NCBI GenBank assembly: GCA_051000345.1
Contig: JBPCOJ010000023.1
Coordinates: forward strand, 1 to 6,390
Direction: 5' to 3'
DNA from: JBHENC01 sp051000345
Lineage (GTDB): Bacteria; Acidobacteriota; Blastocatellia; Pyrinomonadales; Pyrinomonadaceae
Length of the DNA: 6,390 nucleotides
The notes beneath the pieces were generated by a model that saw nothing but the letters and a program-made list of their open reading frames with translations, was not told where the DNA came from and ran no database searches. Below are positions 1 to 4,666 of the stretch, piece after piece; the first letter of the stretch is position 1; every line of letters starts with the position of its first letter. Position numbers and translations under genes: made by a program.

Positions 1-186
1 GTCATACGCGATGCCGTCGTTGCATGGGAAGGCGGCATCGCGAGCCTTCGCCGTTTCAAAGAAGACGCCTCGGAAGTTCGCGAAGGCTTTGAGTGCGGCA
101 TCGGTCTCGAGAATTTCAACGACGTTAAGGTTGGCGACCAAATCGAAGCTTACATAATCGAAAAAACCGCCGCGACTGAACTTTAA
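1..186 (+). CDS. infB: Translation initiation factor IF-2, C-terminal fragment
   Basis: The window opens inside a gene; frame 1 reads 61 codons and stops at TAA 184-186. The peptide has the signature of IF-2's last beta-barrel domain (the fMet-tRNA-binding C-terminal domain): VREGFECGIGLENF followed by NDVKVGDQIEAYIIEK, matching the family pattern of a Glu-Cys-Gly turn and a closing GD-x-IE strand. IF-2 is the GTPase that brings initiator tRNA to the 30S subunit and promotes subunit joining. The GTPase domain and start lie upstream of the window. rbfA follows after 97 bases on the same strand, the usual nusA/infB/rbfA arrangement, which supports the call. The identification rests on a short but characteristic stretch. 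Confidence 0.93.
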   Translation, partial: VIRDAVVAWEGGIASLRRFKEDASEVREGFECGIGLENFNDVKVGDQIEAYIIEKTAATEL

Positions 187-188
187 TA

Positions 189-272
189 CCAGATACTAGA
201 TGCTGGATGTTAGATATCGGTCAAAGGCCGCAAGCTAATAGCCCATGCTAACATCCGGCATCTAACGTCTAA
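189..272. repeat. Intergenic hairpin made of degenerate heptamers (infB-rbfA spacer)
   Basis: Bases 189-216 read as four consecutive 7-base units, CCAGATA, CTAGATG, CTGGATG and TTAGATA (consensus YYRGATR). Bases 245-272 hold four units of roughly the opposite sense, ATGCTAA, CATCCGG, CATCTAA and CGTCTAA. The two central units pair almost perfectly: 198-213 and 248-263 are inverted copies with 15 of 16 positions matching. The outer units pair loosely. The loop is about 28-34 bases. The right arm ends 11 bases before the rbfA ATG, so the fold would sit in the rbfA leader. There is no T-run, so it is not a classical terminator. Dispersed palindromic repeat, mRNA processing or stability site and attenuator are all possible. 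The structure is seen; the role is unknown. Confidence 0.75.
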
Positions 273-283
273 CCTTTGCTTTT

Positions 284-757
284 ATGCGTCGCCCAGAGAG
301 AGTGGCCGACATGCTGCGCGAAGAAGTTTCGCAGATCGTCGGTTTTGAGCTTGATGATCCGCGCCTGACGATGGTCACGGTGACGGACGTGCGCGTGGCA
401 GACAATCTGCGCGATGCGCGCGTGTTTGTGACCGTGCTCGGCACGGAAGAGGAAGCCATCGCCGCGCTTGTCGCGCTGCACCGTGCTGCGCCTTACGTGC
501 GTCGTCAGTTGGGCGTGGCGCTCGGGCTTCGCCACACGCCGGAGATTCATTTTGTGCGCGACACAATCGAAGAACGCGGTGCGCGCGTCGATGAATTGCT
601 CGCGCAGATAGAAAAGCCTTGGGAACAAGAGGCGGCCTCGATTGCAGAAGCAGCAGAGCCGACGCTAACAACAACTGCCGCGACGAACGAAGAATCTACC
701 CGCAAGATTTCTGAGAAGGAAGAGGAAGGAAAGACGCCAAGCATTGATGAACGATAA
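284..757 (+). CDS. rbfA: Ribosome-binding factor A
   Basis: RbfA binds the 30S subunit near helix 1 of 16S rRNA and is needed for late 30S maturation and cold adaptation. The 157-residue product shows the KH-type core: RPERVADMLREEVSQI (3-18), DDPRLTMVTVTDVRV (24-38), ARVFVTVLG (45-53) and APYVRRQLGVALGLRHTPEI (69-88), all in family order. The core ends near residue 111. Residues 112-157 form a Glu/Ala/Thr-rich tail beyond the usual length of about 115-135 residues, probably disordered. ATG 284 is the only usable start, since an in-frame TAA lies at 263-265. No clear Shine-Dalgarno sequence precedes it. The gene is framed by two unrelated hairpins, one upstream and one just after the stop codon. 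Confidence 0.95.
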   Translation: MRRPERVADMLREEVSQIVGFELDDPRLTMVTVTDVRVADNLRDARVFVTVLGTEEEAIAALVALHRAAPYVRRQLGVALGLRHTPEIHFVRDTIEERGARVDELLAQIEKPWEQEAASIAEAAEPTLTTTAATNEESTRKISEKEEEGKTPSIDER

Positions 758-816
758 AACAGTTTTCAGTAGAGAGGCCATGACTCTGTGCTGAAAACTC
801 TAAACTGAAAACTGTT
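758..816. repeat. Intergenic hairpin with two competing right arms (rbfA-nrnA spacer)
   Basis: The left arm AACAGTTTTCAGT (758-770) is the exact reverse complement of 804-816. It also starts a second fold: 761-776 pairs with 784-799 over 16 positions, with one mismatch and one G-T wobble, around the 7-base loop 777-783. The two right arms share the 9-mer CTGAAAACT at 791-799 and 805-813, 14 bases apart, and read in sevens as CTGAAAA, CTCTAAA, CTGAAAA. The element starts directly after the rbfA stop at 757 and ends 34 bases before nrnA. It lacks a clean trailing T-run. A transcript end, a processing site or a mobile palindromic repeat are all possible. The structure is clear; the function is inferred only. 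Confidence 0.8.
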
Positions 817-850
817 CTTCATCGCTTCGCGTTCTTCATTTGAAAACAAA

Positions 851-1894
851 ATGCTCAGTCAAGTCGTCGAGTTAATCGACTCGAAGCGCCGTTTCGCCAT
901 TACTTCGCACGCGCGACCAGACGGCGACAGTCTCGGATCATCGCTCGGACTCTATTGGTTGCTGCGCGCGCTCGATAAGGATGCGACAGTCATCATGCGC
1001 GACGCAGTGCCGCCCGCCTACCGCAAATTGCCCGGCGCAAAAGATATTCTTACCACAGACATCGTCGATAAAGTTTACGACGCCGTATTCGTCATCGAAT
1101 GCTCCGGCGTCGAACGTCCCGGCATCACAGACCTCGATAAAGAGTTCGTCGTCAACATAGACCACCATTCCACCACAGCTCTTTTCGGCGACATCAATTG
1201 GATTGATTCGACGGCTTCGGCAGTCGGCGAAATGATCTACAATCTGTGCAAAGCCATCGGCGTGCGCGTCACCAAAGAAATCGCCGACTGCGTTTACACC
1301 GCGCTCGTCACAGACACGGGTTCCTTTCATTACTCGAACACGACGGAGCGCACTTTCAAAGTCGCGTCCGAACTCGTGCGCGCCGGTGTCAAGCCCGCGA
1401 AGATTTCGCAGGCAGTGTTTTCCAGTTACCCTTGGAGCAAAATCGAACTGCTCGGCGCGGTGCTTTCGACGGCGAAGCATGACGAATCGGGACGCGTCGC
1501 ATGGATGCGCCAAACGCGCCAGATGCAAATGCAATCTGGCGCGAGCGAAGAAGACGCGGACGGCTTCGTTAATTATCCTTTGAGCGTCGGCTGCATCGAA
1601 GCCGTCGCGCTGCTTAAAGAAAGCGAGCCGGGAGTGTATCGCACGAGTTTGCGCTCGAAGGGCGATGTCAATGTCGCTAAAGTCGCGGAGAAATTCGGCG
1701 GCGGCGGGCATCGCAACGCCGCCGGATGCACGATTCGCGGCGAATGGGAAGAAGCCGAAGCGCAGATTGTCCGCCACCTCCAAGACGCCGTCGAAGGCCA
1801 CACCAGCAACAACAACAGCAACGACGACTGCGACGACGCGAGCCTTGTGCTGCAAAACAACTCTCTTCCTAACAGGCAATCACTGGGCAAGTAA
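851..1894 (+). CDS. nrnA: Bifunctional oligoribonuclease / pAp phosphatase, DHH-DHHA1 family
   Basis: NrnA-type phosphoesterases degrade 2-5-nt RNA to mononucleotides and dephosphorylate pAp to AMP, using Mn2+. The 347-residue product carries the DHH motifs in order: HARPDGDSLGS (20-30), VIECSG (81-86, Glu83 where many members have Asp), NIDHHSTT (102-109, DHH at 104-106) and YTALVTDTGSF (149-159). The DHHA1 substrate-binding domain ends in FGGGGHRNAAG (282-292). The family fold finishes near residue 316. The remaining roughly 30 residues are a low-complexity Asn/Asp tail encoded by AAC/GAC triplets (1808-1840), then PNRQSLGK. That last part coincides with an attC-like sequence, so the native C-terminus may have been replaced by inserted DNA. 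Position after infB-rbfA is typical; truB, often next, is absent. The start at 851 has only a weak ribosome-binding site. Confidence 0.93.
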   Translation: MLSQVVELIDSKRRFAITSHARPDGDSLGSSLGLYWLLRALDKDATVIMRDAVPPAYRKLPGAKDILTTDIVDKVYDAVFVIECSGVERPGITDLDKEFVVNIDHHSTTALFGDINWIDSTASAVGEMIYNLCKAIGVRVTKEIADCVYTALVTDTGSFHYSNTTERTFKVASELVRAGVKPAKISQAVFSSYPWSKIELLGAVLSTAKHDESGRVAWMRQTRQMQMQSGASEEDADGFVNYPLSVGCIEAVALLKESEPGVYRTSLRSKGDVNVAKVAEKFGGGGHRNAAGCTIRGEWEEAEAQIVRHLQDAVEGHTSNNNSNDDCDDASLVLQNNSLPNRQSLGK

Positions 1895-1917
1895 AAGCCC
1901 GGCAATGAGTGTTCGGC
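1867..1917. other. Candidate attC-like site at the nrnA 3' end (left border of island)
   Basis: TCCTAAC (1867-1873) resembles an R'' box (RYYYAAC, first base off). GTTCGGC (1911-1917) resembles an R' core (GTTRRRY, first R off). Between them CTGGGC (1883-1888) can pair with GCCCGG (1897-1902), including one G-T wobble, around an 8-base loop, in the position of L''/L'. At 51 bases it is slightly shorter than typical attC sites. It overlaps the last codons of nrnA, which therefore read PNRQSLG. Cleavage would fall between G1911 and T1912. It could instead be a secondary insertion site rather than a true attC. Confidence 0.3.
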
Positions 1918-2398
1918 ATCTTCCTTAAATCGAAAAGTGAGAAATATGGATTGGTACAAAATCGCATTTCCCGAAGATTTGTTGTCTCCTTTTAGTGAGC
2001 CGAGTGTATTAGAAAAAGAAGTTCAGGAAATTTACGAGAAGAATGGTTTTCCAAAAGGCTTTACTGTTTACATGGAAATAAACCAGAGTCACAGTCGTGT
2101 CTATTATTTTACTCCGGCAGCTTGTCGCTACTGTGCCGAACTCTTTAATTCTTATCGAGGTGGGTCTTGTGATGAGCCTGTATCTTTGGGTAAACCTATC
2201 GTTCCGGTTGCTGGCGAGTAGTCGAACAATCATTCTAGTTGGGATTTTATCCTTAGCTCAAAAACAGGATTCCATAGTCTATTACTTTTGCGGCGATGCC
2301 GAACAACCCCTTGCACCTGACCGTCTGACAGCGTGGCTTTCATCTTTCTTAGTCTCATCAGATTGAATATGCTTGCTCGGCGCGACTAAAGTCCGGCG
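1911..2398 (+). mobile_element. Candidate integron-type gene cassette 1
   Basis: The proposed cassette runs from TTCGGCATC at 1912 to the G of the core GTTAGAT at 2398. Its opening TGTTCGGCATC (1910-1920) is exactly the reverse complement of GATGCCGAACA (2295-2305), which is the R'' position of the attC-like sequence at its end. In integron cassettes the R'' box is complementary to the cassette's own first bases, so this match is the key evidence. It carries a single small gene of unknown function in the forward direction. Hand counts give 37-43% G+C for three 60-base stretches in 1981-2160, against 62% for 1261-1320 in nrnA, which argues for foreign origin. Alternative: a small non-autonomous element with 11-base terminal inverted repeats spanning 1910-2305. 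Confidence 0.45.
1946..2221 (+). CDS. Small protein of unknown function in a low-GC insert
   Basis: This 91-residue protein has no recognised domain name. It starts MDWYKIAF and continues through VLEKEVQEIYEKNGFPKGFTV, then YYFTPAACRYCAELFNSYRG and C-D-E-P. The pattern is an N-terminal W-Y strand, a helix, a central Y-F-x-P-A-A turn, a helix, then Cys-x-x-Pro. It resembles small uncharacterised bacterial proteins that begin M-x-W-Y and contain YFSPGA-like turns; this is a recollection, not a search. There is no signal peptide or membrane segment. ATG 1946 is preferred over the in-frame GTG 1937 because GTGAG just upstream can serve as ribosome-binding site and M-x-W-Y is the natural start. 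The gene lies alone in its candidate cassette, and its AT-rich codon use contrasts with both flanking genes. Confidence 0.7.
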   Translation: MDWYKIAFPEDLLSPFSEPSVLEKEVQEIYEKNGFPKGFTVYMEINQSHSRVYYFTPAACRYCAELFNSYRGGSCDEPVSLGKPIVPVAGE

Positions 2399-2404
2399 TT
2401 AGAT
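2295..2404. other. Candidate attC recombination site ending cassette 1
   Basis: GCCGAAC (2298-2304) is in the R'' position and GTTAGAT (2398-2404) is a perfect GTTRRRY core, giving a 107-base site, within the known attC size range. After R'' comes AACAACCCCTTGCACCTGAC, which matches the equivalent stretch at 2991-3012 in 17 of 22 positions. GATGCCGAACA (2295-2305) is the exact inverted copy of the cassette start at 1910-1920. Weak point: I could not find a convincing L''/L' complementary pair inside the site, so it may be decayed or a different type of repeat. No integrase gene is visible. Confidence 0.42.
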
Positions 2405-2461
2405 GACTTCCGAATCTTTAGACTTGCACACAAAACAACGAAGTTTTAAGCTGAATCCACT

Positions 2462-2680
2462 ATGAGCACACAGATTTCAGAGATTTTGCAGCTAAGTATC
2501 GCGGAGCGTATCCAGCTGGCGGAAGACATCTGGGATAGCATCGCTGCTTTTCCCGAAGCCGTGCCTTTGACGAGCGAACAAAAACAAGAACTCGACCGGC
2601 GCTTGCAGGCTTATGCCCAAAACCCCGACGAAGGTGTTTCTTGGGATGAGTTGAAGGAGAAGATGCGAAAGCTCGTATGA
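2462..2680 (+). CDS. Antitoxin of a ParE/RelE-type module (addiction module protein family)
   Basis: This 72-residue, highly charged protein opens with ISEILQLSIAERIQLAEDIWDSI (residues 5-27), the signature of the short 'addiction module component' antitoxins (TIGR02574 / Unstab_antitox type), in which L-S-x-x-E-R-x-x-L-A-E-x-x-W-D-S-I forms the N-terminal helix pair. The second half, LTSEQKQELDRRLQAYAQNP (36-55) and VSWDELKEKM (59-68), is also typical: an amphipathic helix, Asn-Pro, then the S/W-D/E toxin-contacting end. It would neutralise the toxin encoded next and probably autoregulate the operon. Its TGA overlaps the toxin's ATG by four bases (ATGA 2677-2680), indicating translational coupling. 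No strong ribosome-binding site precedes ATG 2462. A poor promoter match (TTGCAC 2424-2429, 17 bases, TAAGCT) is not convincing. Confidence 0.88.
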   Translation: MSTQISEILQLSIAERIQLAEDIWDSIAAFPEAVPLTSEQKQELDRRLQAYAQNPDEGVSWDELKEKMRKLV

Positions 2681-2973
2681 GCTATGAAATCATTGTTCGT
2701 CCCGAAGCCGCTCGTGAAGTTCAAGAAGCCTTTGATTGGTATCAAGAAAAGACCGAAGGACTTGGACTTGAATTCCTGCGCGCGGCAGATGCTTGTTTAG
2801 CGGGCATACAAAGAAGTCCGTTCGCTTCTCCGATGATGTATCAGGAAATTCGTCGGGCGTTGCTGCGGAAGTTTCCCTACATACTCTTTTACATTGTCAA
2901 GGAAGAACAAATCATCGTGCTGGCGTGCTTTCATGCCAAGCGAGACCCGATAGATTGGATGCGGCGCGCTTAA
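2677..2973 (+). CDS. ParE/RelE-superfamily toxin
   Basis: This 98-residue protein has the ParE/RelE layout: a first strand YEIIVRPEAAREVQEAFDWY (3-22), two helices through GLEFLRAADACLAGIQRSP (30-48), and the C-terminal sheet RRALLRKFPYILFYIVKE (59-76) and IIVLACFHAKRDPIDW (79-94). The R-R-x-L-x-R-K-F-P-Y and H-A-K-R-D-P motifs are diagnostic of members paired with TIGR02574 antitoxins. Such toxins either poison gyrase (ParE) or cleave mRNA on the ribosome (RelE). The sequence alone does not decide which, though this subgroup is usually annotated ParE. Both halves of the module look intact. AAGGAGA (2654-2660) inside the antitoxin gene is 16 bases upstream, rather far for the toxin start, so coupling by the ATGA overlap is likelier. 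Confidence 0.88.
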   Translation: MSYEIIVRPEAAREVQEAFDWYQEKTEGLGLEFLRAADACLAGIQRSPFASPMMYQEIRRALLRKFPYILFYIVKEEQIIVLACFHAKRDPIDWMRRA

Positions 2974-2984
2974 GCCAAGCACGA

Positions 2985-3016
2985 CCATTAAACAAGTCCT
3001 TGCAGCCGACTGACTG
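2985..3016. other. attC-like left half after the toxin gene (right half not found)
   Basis: CCATTAAACAAGTCCTTGCA begins 12 bases after the toxin stop and continues GCCGACTGAC. From AAC onward it matches 2302-2323 in 17 of 22 positions (shared AACAA, CCTTGCA and GAC). ATTAAAC (2987-2993) fits RYYYAAC except at the third Y. The 24 bases up to cobO contain no GTT core, so if this is an attC it is truncated or degenerate. In another frame it encodes NKSLQPT, the kind of peptide seen when attC-like DNA is translated at the end of small ORFs. Confidence 0.4.
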
Positions 3017-3039
3017 ATTGACGCATTGATAAGATTAAA

Positions 3040-3624
3040 ATGACCGATACTGTCAAAGAGAAAAAATACAAGTGGCGGCGCGCGGAGTATCAGGAAAAAA
3101 CGCGCGGGCTGTTGATGGTCAACACGGGCGACGGCAAGGGCAAGACGACGTGCGCGCTGGGGCTGATGATGCGCGCGGCGGGGCGCGGTCTGCATTGCTG
3201 CATGATTCAGTTTATGAAGTCGCGCAATGATCGTTACGGCGAGCACGAGGCGGCGGAAAAGCTCGGCATCGAAGTGCATACGATGGGCGACGGCTTTACG
3301 TGGGACACGAAGAACCCGGAACAGGACAAACAAACGGCGCGCGAAACGTGGGCGCTCTGCGTCGAGAAGATGCGGACGGGCGACTACGACATGCTGGTGT
3401 TTGACGAACTCGTTTACGTGTTAAGTTACGGGATGCTGCCCGTCGAAGAAATCATCGAAGAGTTTCAAAGGATTCGCCTCGCGCAACCCGCATTGCATAT
3501 CGTCGTCACGGGACGCGATGCGCCGCCCGCCCTTATCGAAACCGCCGATCTCGTCACGGAAATGCGCGAAGTAAAGCATCCCTTCAACGCAGGGATTCGC
3601 GCGCAACAGGGCATCGAATTTTAG
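3040..3624 (+). CDS. cobO: Corrinoid adenosyltransferase (CobO/BtuR/CobA type)
   Basis: This enzyme transfers the 5'-deoxyadenosyl group of ATP to Co(I) of cob(I)yrinate a,c-diamide or cob(I)alamin, giving the coenzyme B12 form, in the cytosol. The 194-residue length is normal. Seen in order: a basic N-terminal segment, the modified P-loop VNTGDGKGKTT (27-37), MIQFMKSR (55-62), MGDGFTWDT (82-90), the Walker-B-like LVFDELVYVLSYGML (119-133), HIVVTGRDAPPALIETADLV (153-172) and the closing KHPFNAGIRAQQGIEF (179-194). All are hallmarks of this family and no key residue is missing. No other cobalamin gene is in the window, so it may serve salvage as well as synthesis. It lies immediately after the cassette-like island, 66 bases from the toxin stop. 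No strong ribosome-binding site is seen before ATG 3040. Confidence 0.95.
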   Translation: MTDTVKEKKYKWRRAEYQEKTRGLLMVNTGDGKGKTTCALGLMMRAAGRGLHCCMIQFMKSRNDRYGEHEAAEKLGIEVHTMGDGFTWDTKNPEQDKQTARETWALCVEKMRTGDYDMLVFDELVYVLSYGMLPVEEIIEEFQRIRLAQPALHIVVTGRDAPPALIETADLVTEMREVKHPFNAGIRAQQGIEF

Positions 3625-3629
3625 TTGCG

Positions 3630-3650
3630 AACGATTGCGCGAAAATCGTT
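3630..3650. terminator. Weak hairpin after cobO, doubtful terminator
   Basis: AACGATT (3630-3636) and AATCGTT (3644-3650) are perfect inverted 7-mers around a 7-base loop, starting 6 bases past the cobO stop. The stem is AT-rich and only TTTC follows, so termination would be inefficient. It may only mark the cobO-accD boundary. Confidence 0.25.
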
Positions 3651-3692
3651 TCGGCTATCGCACGCCGCGCCGCTTTTGTGAGAGAATAATTT

Positions 3693-4616
3693 ATGCCTTG
3701 GTTTCGCAAAAAGAATCAGAATCTAGAATCGGTTCCCGCAGACGAACGGCGCGTGAAGACCGAAGGCATCTTCGTCAAATGCCTAGAGTGCGATGCCGCG
3801 CTTTTTAAGCCGGACTTGGAAGAATCCTTGCAAGTCTGCCAGCACTGCGGCTACCATTTTCGCCTTGACGCGCGTTCGCGTTTCACGATGCTTTTTGACG
3901 AAAGCAACTGTGAAGAGTTGGACGCCGAAGTTATCTCGATTGATCCGCTCGGCTTCGTTGATACAAAGCCTTACACGGAACGACTCGAACAGGCCAAACG
4001 CGTGTCGGGTTTGCCGGAAGCAATTATCTGTTGTCGCGGAACGGTCGGCGGCCACAAGGTTTTCGCGGGCGCGATGGACATGCTTTTTATCGGCGGCTCA
4101 ATGGGATCAGCCGTCGGCGAAAAAATCACACGGCTCGTCGAACGCGCCATTGCAGAACACGGCGCGGTGATTATCTTCGCGGCATCGGGCGGCGCGCGAA
4201 TGCAGGAAGGCACGCTCTCCTTGATGCAGATGGCGAAAGTCTCCGCCGCGTTCGCGCTGTTGAACGAAGCCCGCTTGCCTTTCGTCTCCGTGCTGACAGA
4301 CCCGACGACGGGCGGCGTTACAGCGAGTTTCGCGATGCTCGGCGACGTGATTATCGCCGAACCGAAAGCACTGATCGGATTTGCCGGGCCGCGCGTCATC
4401 GAACAAACGATTCGCCAGAAATTGCCGAAGGGTTTTCAACGCTCCGAGTTTCTGCTCGAACACGGAATGCTCGATGCCATCGTTGACCGTAGGGAAATGC
4501 GCGCGTACATCATTAAGCTGCTGTCCTTTATGATGAACGCGGACATCGCGCACGAAACCGTCATTGATATTAGCGAGCCACCAGCGCCCACGCCCTTAGC
4601 CAAAGCCGCCGATTAA
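3693..4616 (+). CDS. accD: Acetyl-CoA carboxylase carboxyltransferase subunit beta
   Basis: AccD with AccA forms the carboxyltransferase that moves CO2 from carboxybiotin to acetyl-CoA, making malonyl-CoA for fatty-acid synthesis. The 307-residue product begins MPWFRKK, as many AccD proteins do, followed by the zinc ribbon C30-x2-C33 and C49-x2-C52 (KCLECD, VCQHCGYHF). The crotonase-fold half shows FAGAMDMLFIGGSMGSAVGE (124-143), AASGGARMQEG (163-173), SVLTDPTTGGVTASFAMLGD (199-218) and ALIGFAGPRVIEQTI (226-240), which make the acyl-CoA oxyanion site and subunit interface. The C-terminal 15 or so residues are a Pro/Ala tail. accA is not in the window. folC follows after 50 bases, the accD-folC pairing seen in many bacteria. 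A purine-rich GTGAGAG (3679-3685) lies upstream of the ATG. Confidence 0.97.
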   Translation: MPWFRKKNQNLESVPADERRVKTEGIFVKCLECDAALFKPDLEESLQVCQHCGYHFRLDARSRFTMLFDESNCEELDAEVISIDPLGFVDTKPYTERLEQAKRVSGLPEAIICCRGTVGGHKVFAGAMDMLFIGGSMGSAVGEKITRLVERAIAEHGAVIIFAASGGARMQEGTLSLMQMAKVSAAFALLNEARLPFVSVLTDPTTGGVTASFAMLGDVIIAEPKALIGFAGPRVIEQTIRQKLPKGFQRSEFLLEHGMLDAIVDRREMRAYIIKLLSFMMNADIAHETVIDISEPPAPTPLAKAAD

Positions 4617-4666
4617 AGTTTCCGGCTCGATTCCAACCGTTTAATTTCTTCGCTTTTTTTGTGTAG

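Larger units (their letters stand above)
2399..3016 (+). mobile_element. Candidate integron-type gene cassette 2 carrying a toxin-antitoxin pair
   Basis: The unit would start at TTAGATGAC, just after the core cut at 2398/2399, and end in the attC-like left half at 2985-3012. It carries a two-gene toxin-antitoxin operon, cargo commonly found in sedentary chromosomal integrons. The expected R'' for this start would be CATCTAACAAG. The observed CATTAAACAAG (2986-2996) matches in 9 of 11 positions. No R' core (GTTRRRY) follows before cobO, so the right half of the site is missing or eroded and the cassette may be fixed in place. Bases 2405-2461 are a non-coding leader in which AAAAC (2432-2436) and GTTTT (2443-2447) form a minor inverted repeat. 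Confidence 0.38.

Noticed and set aside
938..1879. A 313-codon open frame on the minus strand opposite nrnA
   Set aside because: It is the complement of a GC-rich coding frame, contains no recognisable domain, and nrnA on the plus strand has all catalytic motifs.
1937..1945. GTG at 1937 as the start of the small hypothetical gene
   Set aside because: ATG 1946 gives the M-D-W-Y start and leaves GTGAG as a plausible ribosome-binding site; the GTG start would lose it.
2221..2244. GTCGAAC right after the hypothetical gene's stop codon, a possible second R'' box with GTTGGGA nearby
   Set aside because: The putative R' is only 11 bases away and misses the final Y; 2298-2304 has the exact inverted match to the cassette start and the shared flanking motif.
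2097..2366. An 89-codon plus-strand frame overlapping the small hypothetical gene and running into the attC-like site
   Set aside because: It overlaps the better-supported frame 1946-2221 by more than 100 bases, has no ribosome-binding site, and its end is translated attC-like DNA.
2424..2452. TTGCAC, 17 bases, TAAGCT as a promoter for the toxin-antitoxin operon
   Set aside because: The -10 element matches TATAAT at only three positions and no transcription data are available.
4650..4666. T-run before folC as a rho-independent terminator of accD
   Set aside because: No GC-rich hairpin precedes the T-run, so only the T-tract component is present.
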